Assembly (NCBI GenBank): GCA_965247395.1
Contig: OZ252012.1
Span: 1,860,001-1,924,000, forward strand
From: CAYRJD01 sp965247395
GTDB taxonomy: Bacteria > Actinomycetota > Acidimicrobiia > Acidimicrobiales > Poriferisodalaceae
Length of the DNA: 64,000 nt
Direction: 5' to 3'
The translations under genes and the position numbers were made by a program. The notes under the pieces are model-generated. The model saw only the letters and a list, made by a program, of their open reading frames with translations, was not told the origin of the DNA and searched no databases. Below, in pieces: positions 16,872 to 24,106 of this stretch; position 1 is the first letter of the stretch; every line of letters begins with the position of its first letter.

Positions 16872-16920
16872 CACTCAAGGCTTCAAGCAAAGAACTAAAA
16901 ATAGCTAAGGAATTTTTGTT

Positions 16921-16948
16921 AAAAAATATCCACCAAAAAATATCCACC
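16921..16948 (+). repeat. 14-base perfect tandem duplication
   Basis: AAAAAATATCCACC twice in direct succession, in an AT-rich spacer between the tRNA and the LytR_C gene. Confidence 0.9.
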
Positions 16949-16993
16949 AAATCCATCGCCTCAGGGCGCACACTAGGTAGCCGGAGGCTGTAG

Positions 16994-17614
16994 ATGAGCA
17001 GTTTGTCTGGTAAAAACAACAGCGCCGCGGCCATCCGCGGACTACTACTGGTAGTGGTGGCTGCCGCTATTGGCGTGTTACTTCTTCGTTCGGGCGGAGA
17101 CGATGACACCGCTTCAGCGACGGACGACCAAACAACCACCGAGACCACTATCGCTACGCTGGACACCACTGTGGCTGGTGATGACACGGACGGTGCCGAC
17201 GACTCGAGTAGCACTGACGATGCGACCGACTCAACCGGCGATGATGTCACCTCTACGACTTTGGGCGATTCCAGCGACAATTCAATCGACGGTTTTCAGC
17301 CACGTCCGCCAGCCGAGGTCTTGGTGCAAGTTGCTAACTCAACCGACGTTCGAGGAGCGGCATCGCGTGTGACCGACCGCCTGAAAGTGCTCGGTTTCGT
17401 GACCCTGACACCAACCAACCTGCGTGGAACTCCGCTGGATCAGTCGAAAGTGCACTACATGCCTGGGTCCTTGCTAGAAGCCCAGAACATTGCTGAAGTG
17501 CTTGAACTGGATCGTCAAAACGATGTGTTTCAGATGTTTGAAGACACGACAGCGATCGGTGATTACGAAATGCCCGACGTGCTAGTGGCCATTGGCGCAG
17601 ACTTAGCCCGCTAG
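16994..17614 (+). CDS. membrane-anchored LytR C-terminal domain protein
   Basis: 206 residues: cytoplasmic start, one membrane helix at about residues 15-32 (GLLLVVVAAAIGVLLL), an 80-residue Asp/Thr/Ser-rich extracytoplasmic linker, and a C-terminal LytR_C domain beginning EVLVQVANSTDVRGAASRVTDRL. LytR_C domains are found on cell-wall polymer ligases and as stand-alone anchored proteins; the catalytic LCP domain is missing here. The ribosome site CGGAGG lies 7 bases before ATG 16994, which fixes the start. A cell-envelope role is inferred. Confidence 0.8.
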   Translation: MSSLSGKNNSAAAIRGLLLVVVAAAIGVLLLRSGGDDDTASATDDQTTTETTIATLDTTVAGDDTDGADDSSSTDDATDSTGDDVTSTTLGDSSDNSIDGFQPRPPAEVLVQVANSTDVRGAASRVTDRLKVLGFVTLTPTNLRGTPLDQSKVHYMPGSLLEAQNIAEVLELDRQNDVFQMFEDTTAIGDYEMPDVLVAIGADLAR

Positions 17615-17652
17615 CGGGGTGGACCTAGCGGGTTCGCTCAGGTCTGGTTCGA

Positions 17653-18720
17653 ATGGCTTCACTTACCGTTGTTGCTTGTCCTGACAAGTTTCGCGGCACC
17701 GCTACGGCTACTCAAGCAGCCGCCGCCATAACCGCAGCCAGCAAAGCTGAATCCACGCCAGAGCTGAGCTTTATAGCTCAGCAGTTGCCGATGGCCGACG
17801 GCGGCGAAGGCACCCTTGAAGCATTAGGCGGACCAAACCGCACAACAAGAGTCACCGGCCCCTTAGGGCAGTCGGTTGATGCCGAATGGCGTCTCGAACA
17901 AGGCGGCGACACAGCCACCGCTATCTCCAACACTGCAGTAATCAGTACTGCAGTAATAGAGATGGCGCGTGCGAGCGGTTTGCAGCTAGCCGATGGCGTA
18001 GACCACAACGACCCCATAGCTGCTACCACCCACGGAACTGGTCAGCTGATAGCTGAAGCCATCGCCGAAGGTGCGAAGCGCATCATTGTTTCGTTAGGTG
18101 GCTCGGCCACCACCGATGGAGGGCTTGGTGCTCTTGAGGCTCTTCAGCCGCTCAACCAGCTACGAGACGTGCAGCTCATTGCGGCCTGCGACGTGCAAAC
18201 AAAGTTCACCGATGCGGCTGAAGTGTTCGGCCCGCAGAAGGGGGCCACGCCCGCTCAGGTTCAACAGTTGCGTCAGCGCCTGACTAGCTTGGCCGACGCT
18301 TACCAGCAGCAATACGGGGTGGATGTTACGAATCTGGCGAGAGCAGGAGCAGCAGGCGGTTTAGCTGGCGCTCTAGCGGTGTGCGGTGCGGAGCTAGTAA
18401 GTGGGTTTGAGTTGGTTTCGCAAGAAGTTGGCCTGCCGCAAGCCATTAGCGATGCCGGCCTGGTGGTGACCGGCGAGGGCCTGCTGGACGGAGGTTCGTT
18501 TGACGGAAAGGTGGTTGGTGCAGTGGCTGAGCTGGCTGCAGCCAGCGAGGTTCCTCTGCTGATCGTCGCTGGTGCCTGCGACGAAGCCGGGTTGCAGGCC
18601 GCTGGTAGATACCCCCAAACCACGGCAGTGTCACTAACGGAAACCTTCGGAGAGACGCGAGCTTTGGACGACACACTTGCCTGCATACAGCAAGTGGTTA
18701 GCGACTATCTCCGTAGCTAA
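17653..18720 (+). CDS. glxK: glycerate kinase (GlxK/type I)
   Basis: Phosphorylates glycerate (2- or 3-phosphoglycerate product by subgroup). Family motifs: VVACPDKFRGTATATQAA at the N-terminus, MADGGEGTLEAL, SLGGSATTDGGLGALEAL and GEGLLDGGSFDGKVVGAVAELA. Length 355 is normal. Residues 94-108 carry a near-perfect 15-base duplication (TAVISTAVI). Predicted cytoplasmic. It stands 38 bases after the LytR_C gene; no linked glyoxylate genes are seen. Confidence 0.9.
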   Translation: MASLTVVACPDKFRGTATATQAAAAITAASKAESTPELSFIAQQLPMADGGEGTLEALGGPNRTTRVTGPLGQSVDAEWRLEQGGDTATAISNTAVISTAVIEMARASGLQLADGVDHNDPIAATTHGTGQLIAEAIAEGAKRIIVSLGGSATTDGGLGALEALQPLNQLRDVQLIAACDVQTKFTDAAEVFGPQKGATPAQVQQLRQRLTSLADAYQQQYGVDVTNLARAGAAGGLAGALAVCGAELVSGFELVSQEVGLPQAISDAGLVVTGEGLLDGGSFDGKVVGAVAELAAASEVPLLIVAGACDEAGLQAAGRYPQTTAVSLTETFGETRALDDTLACIQQVVSDYLRS

Positions 18721-18733
18721 ATTCAGTTGTCTA

Positions 18734-18760
18734 TTAGCACTCTCACCCTTAGAGTGCTAA
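18734..18760 (+). promoter_or_regulatory. CIRCE operator (HrcA-binding)
   Basis: TTAGCACTC, nine bases, GAGTGCTAA: an exact match to the CIRCE consensus, 103 bases before groEL. HrcA repression of groEL under non-stress conditions is the established role; hrcA is not in the window. Confidence 0.97.
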
Positions 18761-18783
18761 CGGCTTTTAAGCCTGTTTTATAG

Positions 18784-18814
18784 GTGTTTGCACAAGCACC
18801 ACTTGCGCAAACAC
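18784..18814 (+). promoter_or_regulatory. second inverted repeat between CIRCE and groEL
   Basis: Arms GTGTTTGCACAAG and CTTGCGCAAACAC (12 of 13 pairs) with a 5-base loop. It does not match CIRCE or the HspR box. It may be a second operator or a 5' leader hairpin. Confidence 0.5.
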
Positions 18815-18862
18815 GATCGTAAATAGACGCAGACCAATGACTGTCCAAGGAGTTAAGAACAA

Positions 18863-20482
18863 ATGGCCAAACTGATCATCTTTGAAGATGAAGCCCGACG
18901 CACCCTCGAGTCAGGCATGAATCAACTGGCTGACGCAGTGCGCGTCACCCTGGGCCCAAAGGGCCGCAACGTAGTGCTGGATAAGAAATGGGGCGCTCCC
19001 ACCATCACTAACGACGGTGTTTCAATCGCCAAAGAGATCGAGCTGGAAGACCCAGTCGAGCGCATCGGCGCAGAACTTCTCAAAGAGGTTGCAAAGAAAA
19101 CCGATGACGTGGCCGGTGACGGCACTACTACCGCCACGGTGTTGGCACAAGCGATGGTCCAAGATGGCCTGCGCAATGTGACCGCCGGAGCTAACCCAAT
19201 GTCGCTCAAGCGTGGCATTGAGGCAGCTGTCGCAGCGGCAGTCAAGGCCATCGAAACCATGTCGATCAGCGTTACCGAATCCAAGTCTCAGATCGCTCAG
19301 GTGGCTGCGATTTCTGCGGCCGATAATGAGATTGGTGAGCTCATCAGCGAAGCCATTGAGAAAGTCGGCAAAGACGGTGTGATCACCGTGGAAGAGTCAC
19401 AGACCTTCGGCCTGGAGATGGATCTGGTGGAAGGCATGCGCTTCGACAAGGGCTACATCTCGCCATATTTTGCAACAGACCTCGACCGGCAGGAGTCGGT
19501 GCTTGATGAGCCTTATGTGCTGTTTGTGCAAGGCAAAATAACCGCAGTGCGCGACATCTTGCCGCTGCTAGAGAAGGTCACCCAGGCTGGTAAGCCGCTG
19601 GTGTTGATCGCCGAAGACGTGGAGGGCGAAGCACTAGCCACGATCGTGGTTAACAAGATCCGCGGAACGCTCAAAGCGGTGGCGGTGAAAGCACCGGGCT
19701 TTGGTGATCGTCGCAAGGCAATGCTGGAAGATATGGCCATCATCACCGGCGGTCAGGTGGTCAGCGAAGACGTTGGCTTGAAGCTAGAAAACACGACGAT
19801 CGATCTACTGGGTCAGGCCCACAGGGTGATTGTCACCAAAGATGAGACCACAATCATTGAGGGCGCCGGCGACGCAAAGGACGTAACCGGACGCATCGAG
19901 CAGATAAAGCGCGAGATCGAAAACACCGACTCCGATTACGACCGTGAGAAGCTGCAAGAGCGGCTAGCGAAGTTAGCCGGAGGAGTAGCAGTGCTGAAGG
20001 TTGGCGCAGCTACCGAGGTTGAGCTCAAGGAAAAGAAGCACCGCATCGAAGACGCCGTCAATACCACCAAGGCCGCTATCGACTCAGGCGTTGTAGCTGG
20101 CGGTGGAGTGTCTCTGTTGCGAGCCGAGCAAGCGGTTGCAAAGGCCGCCGCCAAGCTCAAGGGCGATGAGGTAACCGGAGCGCAGATTGTGGGGCGTTCG
20201 TTGCGTGCGCCGCTAGAGCAAATCGCCGAAAACGCAGGCATAGACGGTGGCGTTGCCGCCAGCAAGGTCCGCGAACTAGAAGGCCACTCTGGACTTAACG
20301 CGGCTACCGGCGAATACGAAAACCTGGTTGAGGCGGGAGTGATCGATGCTGCCAAGGTGACGCTTTCGGCCTTGCAAAATGCGGCCTCAATTGCGGCCCT
20401 TTTCTTGACTACCGAAGCGGTCATCTGCGAAATGCCCTCAGAGGGCGGTGGCGCACCCGCAATGCCCGACATGGACTTCTAG
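18863..20482 (+). CDS. groEL: chaperonin GroEL
   Basis: 60-kDa subunit of the double-ring chaperonin; folds proteins with GroES and ATP. All landmark segments are present: TLGPKGRNVVLDKKWGAP, VAGDGTTTATVLAQAM, GKDGVITVEES and VAGGGVSLLRAE. Length 539 is standard. The tail ends MPSEGGGAPAMPDMDF, without the Gly-Gly-Met repeats or the His-rich tail of many actinobacterial copies. No groES is adjacent, which is common for a second or separated groEL in this phylum. AAGGAG stands 9 bases before the ATG. Regulated by the CIRCE element upstream. Confidence 0.98.
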   Translation: MAKLIIFEDEARRTLESGMNQLADAVRVTLGPKGRNVVLDKKWGAPTITNDGVSIAKEIELEDPVERIGAELLKEVAKKTDDVAGDGTTTATVLAQAMVQDGLRNVTAGANPMSLKRGIEAAVAAAVKAIETMSISVTESKSQIAQVAAISAADNEIGELISEAIEKVGKDGVITVEESQTFGLEMDLVEGMRFDKGYISPYFATDLDRQESVLDEPYVLFVQGKITAVRDILPLLEKVTQAGKPLVLIAEDVEGEALATIVVNKIRGTLKAVAVKAPGFGDRRKAMLEDMAIITGGQVVSEDVGLKLENTTIDLLGQAHRVIVTKDETTIIEGAGDAKDVTGRIEQIKREIENTDSDYDREKLQERLAKLAGGVAVLKVGAATEVELKEKKHRIEDAVNTTKAAIDSGVVAGGGVSLLRAEQAVAKAAAKLKGDEVTGAQIVGRSLRAPLEQIAENAGIDGGVAASKVRELEGHSGLNAATGEYENLVEAGVIDAAKVTLSALQNAASIAALFLTTEAVICEMPSEGGGAPAMPDMDF

Positions 20483-20541
20483 CGCTGGTTCTTATAGGTA
20501 CTAGCGCAACGTCTAGCGACGTCTAGCAAAGCGAGGCATCT

Positions 20542-20547
20542 TAGGAT
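20542..20547 (+). promoter_or_regulatory. candidate -10 hexamer, hemQ
   Basis: TAGGAT, 7 bases before GTG 20555; it overlaps the alternative ATG at 20546, which favours GTG as the start. Confidence 0.45.
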
Positions 20548-20554
20548 GGTGCCC

Positions 20555-21268
20555 GTGGAGCAATCGGCTGGAGATTCGCACGGCGACCCAGAGGTAACAA
20601 CCTCAATCGGCTGGGGTGTTCTGCACCTGTTCTGCAAGGTTCAGCCGGGGAAAACCAGCGCCGAATCGATCATTTCGGCGGTGGCCAAGGTCGTTGATGA
20701 CAGCCATCAGGTAGTGGGCGTGGCGATGTTTGGCCACAAGGCCGATCTCGGGTTTATGGCGATAGGTCCAGACCTATGGCGGTTGCGATCGCTGCAGTCT
20801 GGATTGCAGTCTGCAGGGCTTGAGATTTGCGACAGCTATGTGTCGATGACCGAGCTTTCGGAGTACTCAGCAGACCTGCCCGAAGAAATGAAAACCAAAA
20901 GGCTCTATCCGCAGTTGCCTCCCGACGGCAAGAGGGCTTACTGCTTTTACCCGATGTCACGCCGCCGCGAAACCATCGGCAACTGGTACACGCTGGACTT
21001 TGATAATCGCCGTGAGATGATGATGGAACACGGCAAGTCAGGCCGCAATTTTCGCGGTCGTATCGTGCAGCTAATCACAGGCTCTACCGGGGTAGACGAT
21101 CACGAGTGGGGAGTGACCTTGTTTGGCGAGCACCTAGACGATCTCAAAGAGGCCGTTTACACCATGCGCTTTGACGAAGCATCAGCGGTCTACGGCGACT
21201 TCGGCCGGTTCTACACCGGATTAGTTGCCGACGATCTCTCGACCGTTCTCAAACGGATCGGCTTGTAG
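20555..21268 (+). CDS. hemQ: coproheme decarboxylase HemQ/ChdC
   Basis: Chlorite-dismutase-fold enzyme that converts coproheme to heme b in the coproporphyrin-dependent pathway of monoderm bacteria. Signatures: FCKVQPGKTSAESII, GHKADLGFMAIGPDL, FYPMSRRRETIGNWYTL (with the reactive Tyr of the family in Y-P-M-S-R-R-R), MMEHGKSGRNFRGRI (proximal His in E-H-G) and DHEWGVTLFGEHLDDLKE. Predicted cytoplasmic. GTG 20555 is preferred because a TAGGAT box stands 7 bases before it; ATG 20546 is the alternative and adds three residues. No other heme gene is nearby. Confidence 0.93.
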   Translation: MEQSAGDSHGDPEVTTSIGWGVLHLFCKVQPGKTSAESIISAVAKVVDDSHQVVGVAMFGHKADLGFMAIGPDLWRLRSLQSGLQSAGLEICDSYVSMTELSEYSADLPEEMKTKRLYPQLPPDGKRAYCFYPMSRRRETIGNWYTLDFDNRREMMMEHGKSGRNFRGRIVQLITGSTGVDDHEWGVTLFGEHLDDLKEAVYTMRFDEASAVYGDFGRFYTGLVADDLSTVLKRIGL

Positions 21269-21324
21269 CACCACGGAGGAGACCAACTCCTACCTACGTA
21301 ACACCACAGAAAAGAGGCAAGAAA

Positions 21325-23190
21325 ATGGCCGAATACACAGCACCAACCAAAGACATGCTTTTTGTGTTGGAGCACATTGCCGAGCTAGGAGAGCTGGCGA
21401 AGCATGAGCTATACAGCCACGCCGACGTTGAGACCGTCGGCGCTTTGCTTGATGAAGCGGGCCGCTTCATGTCCGAGCAGCTGGCACCGTTAAACGCTGT
21501 AGGCGACACGCAAGGGCTGCAATTTGACGACGGAGTCATTACGCACCCGGCAGGCTTCGCAGAGGCTTACACGCAATTTGTCAGCGGCGGTTGGAACGGG
21601 ATGGCGTTTGCACCCGAGCACGGAGGTGGCGGCATGCCTTGGTGCGTAGGACTAGCAGTACAAGAAATGCTCACCTCCGCAAACATGTCGTTTAGCCTGT
21701 GCCCGTTACTGACTCAGGGTGCGATCGACGCTCTTATTCATCACGCCGACGAGACCCTGCAGCAGACCTACCTGCCGAAGATGATCTCCGGCGAATGGTC
21801 GGGCACAATGAACTTGACCGAGCCACATGCCGGTTCGGATGTGGGTGCGCTTAGCACCAGGGCCGAGCCGCAATCCGACGGCAGCTATCGAATCTTTGGC
21901 ACCAAGATCTTCATCACCTACGGCGAGCATGAACTAGCCCGCAACATCATCCATCTAGTGCTGGCGCGTATACCCGGATCACCCGCCGGTACACGCGGCA
22001 TCAGCTTGTTTGTGGTGCCTAAGTTCATTGTCAACCCTGATGGCTCGTTAGGAGAACGCAACGATCTGCGGGCCGTGTCAACCGAACACAAGATTGGTAT
22101 TCACGCCAGCCCGACCTGCGTTATGTCTTACGGCGACAACGAGGGCGCTTTGGGCTATTTGGTGGGCCCCGAAAACGCAGGCATGAAAGCCATGTTCACG
22201 ATGATGAACAACGCTCGCTTGTCGGTGGGGCTTGAAGGCCTGGCGCTAGCCGAGCGCGCTTATCAGCAAGCGCGTGACTTCGCCATTGATCGCAAGCAGG
22301 GCAAAGCAATCGGAGCAGAGCTTGAGCAGGGGGAGTCGTCACCCATCGTCGATCATGCTGACGTGCGGAGAATGCTGATGACGATGCGCTCCAACATCGA
22401 AGCCATGCGCTGCTTGATGTATGCCAACGCGGCCGCACTTGATCGAGTTTCGCTTGCTAAAGCCGAGGATGGTTCCGACTCCAAAACCGCAACTGAGGCC
22501 GAAGCATTTGCCGCGTTGCTAACACCAATCAGCAAGGCCTGGGGAAGCGATCTTGGTGTCGAGATGACCTCGCTAGGCCTGCAGGTGCATGGCGGCGTGG
22601 GCTATGTGGAGGAAACCGGAGCGGCGCAACATTGGCGCGACTCACGAATTGCGCCGATTTATGAGGGCACTAACGGGATTCAGGCCGCCGATTTGGCTTT
22701 CCGCAAGCTGCCCCAAGAAGGCGGCGAAACCATGCTGCGACTTGTTTCGGAGATGTCGGAGCTAGCTGATGAGTTGTCGAGTTGGCCCGATAGCCCAGAG
22801 GGCAGTACTGGTTCTGCGCTCGGTGAGATTGGTAAGTCGTTAGACGAAGGCATTGGGCATCTATCTCAGGCCGCTACCTGGCTGGGAGGCCAACTTGTAG
22901 GCGGCGATTTCAATCACGTGGCGGCTGGTGCAACGCCGTTTATACGGCTGAGCGGTGTTGTCGTGGGTGGCTACTACTTGGCAAAGGCCGCCAAGGCGGC
23001 GGTTCTGACCGCTGAGAGCGCTGCTGGAGCAGGTAACGCTGGTGCGGGGCTTGCGAGCAGCGAGCTAGCCGACAAGGTTGCGACGACGCTGTTTTATTTT
23101 CAAAACATTATGCCGACCGCAGCCGGACTGGTGCCTTCGGTGACAAGCGGAGCAGACGCGATGTTTGCCATTCCCACCGACCGGCTATAG
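21325..23190 (+). CDS. acyl-CoA dehydrogenase, 600-residue type
   Basis: FAD-dependent oxidation of acyl-CoA to enoyl-CoA. N-terminal AcylCoA_DH_N extension (YTAPTKDMLFVLEHI), N and middle domains with NLTEPHAGSDVGALSTRAE and TKIFITYGEHELA, C-terminal helical domain with GLQVHGGVGYVEETGAAQHWRDSRIAPIYEGTNGIQ (FAD- and catalytic Glu region), then the extra C-terminal domain seen in long FadE proteins (AATWLGGQLVGGDFNHVAAGATPFIRL). 621 residues. ATG with AGAGG upstream. The substrate is not determined; long FadE members often act on aromatic or long acyl chains. Confidence 0.93.
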   Translation: MAEYTAPTKDMLFVLEHIAELGELAKHELYSHADVETVGALLDEAGRFMSEQLAPLNAVGDTQGLQFDDGVITHPAGFAEAYTQFVSGGWNGMAFAPEHGGGGMPWCVGLAVQEMLTSANMSFSLCPLLTQGAIDALIHHADETLQQTYLPKMISGEWSGTMNLTEPHAGSDVGALSTRAEPQSDGSYRIFGTKIFITYGEHELARNIIHLVLARIPGSPAGTRGISLFVVPKFIVNPDGSLGERNDLRAVSTEHKIGIHASPTCVMSYGDNEGALGYLVGPENAGMKAMFTMMNNARLSVGLEGLALAERAYQQARDFAIDRKQGKAIGAELEQGESSPIVDHADVRRMLMTMRSNIEAMRCLMYANAAALDRVSLAKAEDGSDSKTATEAEAFAALLTPISKAWGSDLGVEMTSLGLQVHGGVGYVEETGAAQHWRDSRIAPIYEGTNGIQAADLAFRKLPQEGGETMLRLVSEMSELADELSSWPDSPEGSTGSALGEIGKSLDEGIGHLSQAATWLGGQLVGGDFNHVAAGATPFIRLSGVVVGGYYLAKAAKAAVLTAESAAGAGNAGAGLASSELADKVATTLFYFQNIMPTAAGLVPSVTSGADAMFAIPTDRL

Positions 23191-23209
23191 CTCCACGCGG
23201 TATCTGTCT

Positions 23210-24106
23210 ATGCCTAAGAAGCCGCCTGAAAAACCGCCTGAAAAGCTGACCGAGCTACGTGAGCTGTTGGGTGACATGGGCAATGTGGTGGTGGCTTTTA
23301 GTGGTGGAGTGGATTCGGCTTTTTTGGCCTACGTCGCAAACGATGTGCTTGGTCCGCAGCGCTCGCAATGTGTCACCGCTGTCTCCGCCAGCTTGGCCGC
23401 AGACGAGTTGGCTGATTGTGAGGCGTTAGCGCAAGAGTGGGGTCTCAGCTGGAGTAAAGTAACCACTGCTGAGTTAGCGAATCCGGCATACGTGCAAAAC
23501 GACTCAGACCGCTGCGCTCACTGCAAAACAGCGTTGGTGGAAGCGCTAGAGCCCATCGTTGCGGTGAGTGAAGCAGCTGGCAACGGCGCAATTGTCACGC
23601 TTGGTGTAAATCTTGATGACCTAGGCGATCATCGTCCCGGCCAGCAGGCCGCGCAAACACGTGGTGCCAGATTTCCGCTAGTAGAGGCAGGCTTCACCAA
23701 GGACGACATCCGCCAGTACAGCCAACGGTTAGGGCTGCGTACCTGGGACAAACCGGCCGCCGCATGCTTGGCGTCACGTGTCCCGTACGGCACTGAAGTA
23801 ACGGTGCCGCTACTTGGTCGGATCGAGCGAGCCGAAGCTTCCTTACGTCGGTTGGGTTTGACGCAGCTGCGGGTGCGTGATTATGGCAACACCGCCCGGC
23901 TTGAGGTTCCCGCTGACGACTTTGAACAAGTAGTGATCCAAGCGGCGCAAGTCGTCGCGGCGGTGAAGGCGGTTGGCTATCAGTATGTAACGCTTGATCT
24001 GGAAGGCTTTAGGTCGGGCAACCTGAACCAAGCGCTTGAAAACACCGGACAAGCAATAACTGAACAAGCTATAACGGGGCAAGCACTAACGGAGCAAGCA
24101 AAGTGA
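23210..24106 (+). CDS. larE: ATP-dependent sacrificial sulfur transferase LarE
   Basis: PP-loop ATPase that adenylates and thiolates the pyridinium carboxylate precursor of the nickel-pincer cofactor, with its own Cys as sulfur donor. The ATP motif is VAFSGGVDSAFLAYVA near residue 30; also seen are SDRCAHCKTAL and DKPAAACLASRVPYGTEV, whose Cys corresponds to the sacrificial cysteine region. ATG 23210 was chosen because the upstream part of the frame lies inside the previous gene. larA/larB/larC are not in the window, so the actual client is unknown. The N-terminus repeats KPPE and the C-terminus is a 15-base tandem repeat (QAITE, QAITG, QALTE). Stop overlaps glnD by 4 bases. Confidence 0.85.
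   Translation: MPKKPPEKPPEKLTELRELLGDMGNVVVAFSGGVDSAFLAYVANDVLGPQRSQCVTAVSASLAADELADCEALAQEWGLSWSKVTTAELANPAYVQNDSDRCAHCKTALVEALEPIVAVSEAAGNGAIVTLGVNLDDLGDHRPGQQAAQTRGARFPLVEAGFTKDDIRQYSQRLGLRTWDKPAAACLASRVPYGTEVTVPLLGRIERAEASLRRLGLTQLRVRDYGNTARLEVPADDFEQVVIQAAQVVAAVKAVGYQYVTLDLEGFRSGNLNQALENTGQAITEQAITGQALTEQAK
24050..24103 (+). repeat. 15-base tandem repeat at the end of larE
   Basis: Three units of CAAGCNNTAACNGNN and a partial fourth, in frame (QAITE/QAITG/QALTE/QAK), ending at the stop codon. Confidence 0.9.

Noticed and set aside
20483..20545. Terminator after groEL
   Set aside because: The repeated CTAGCGC and ACGTCTAGC blocks are direct repeats, not inverted, and do not fold into a stem.
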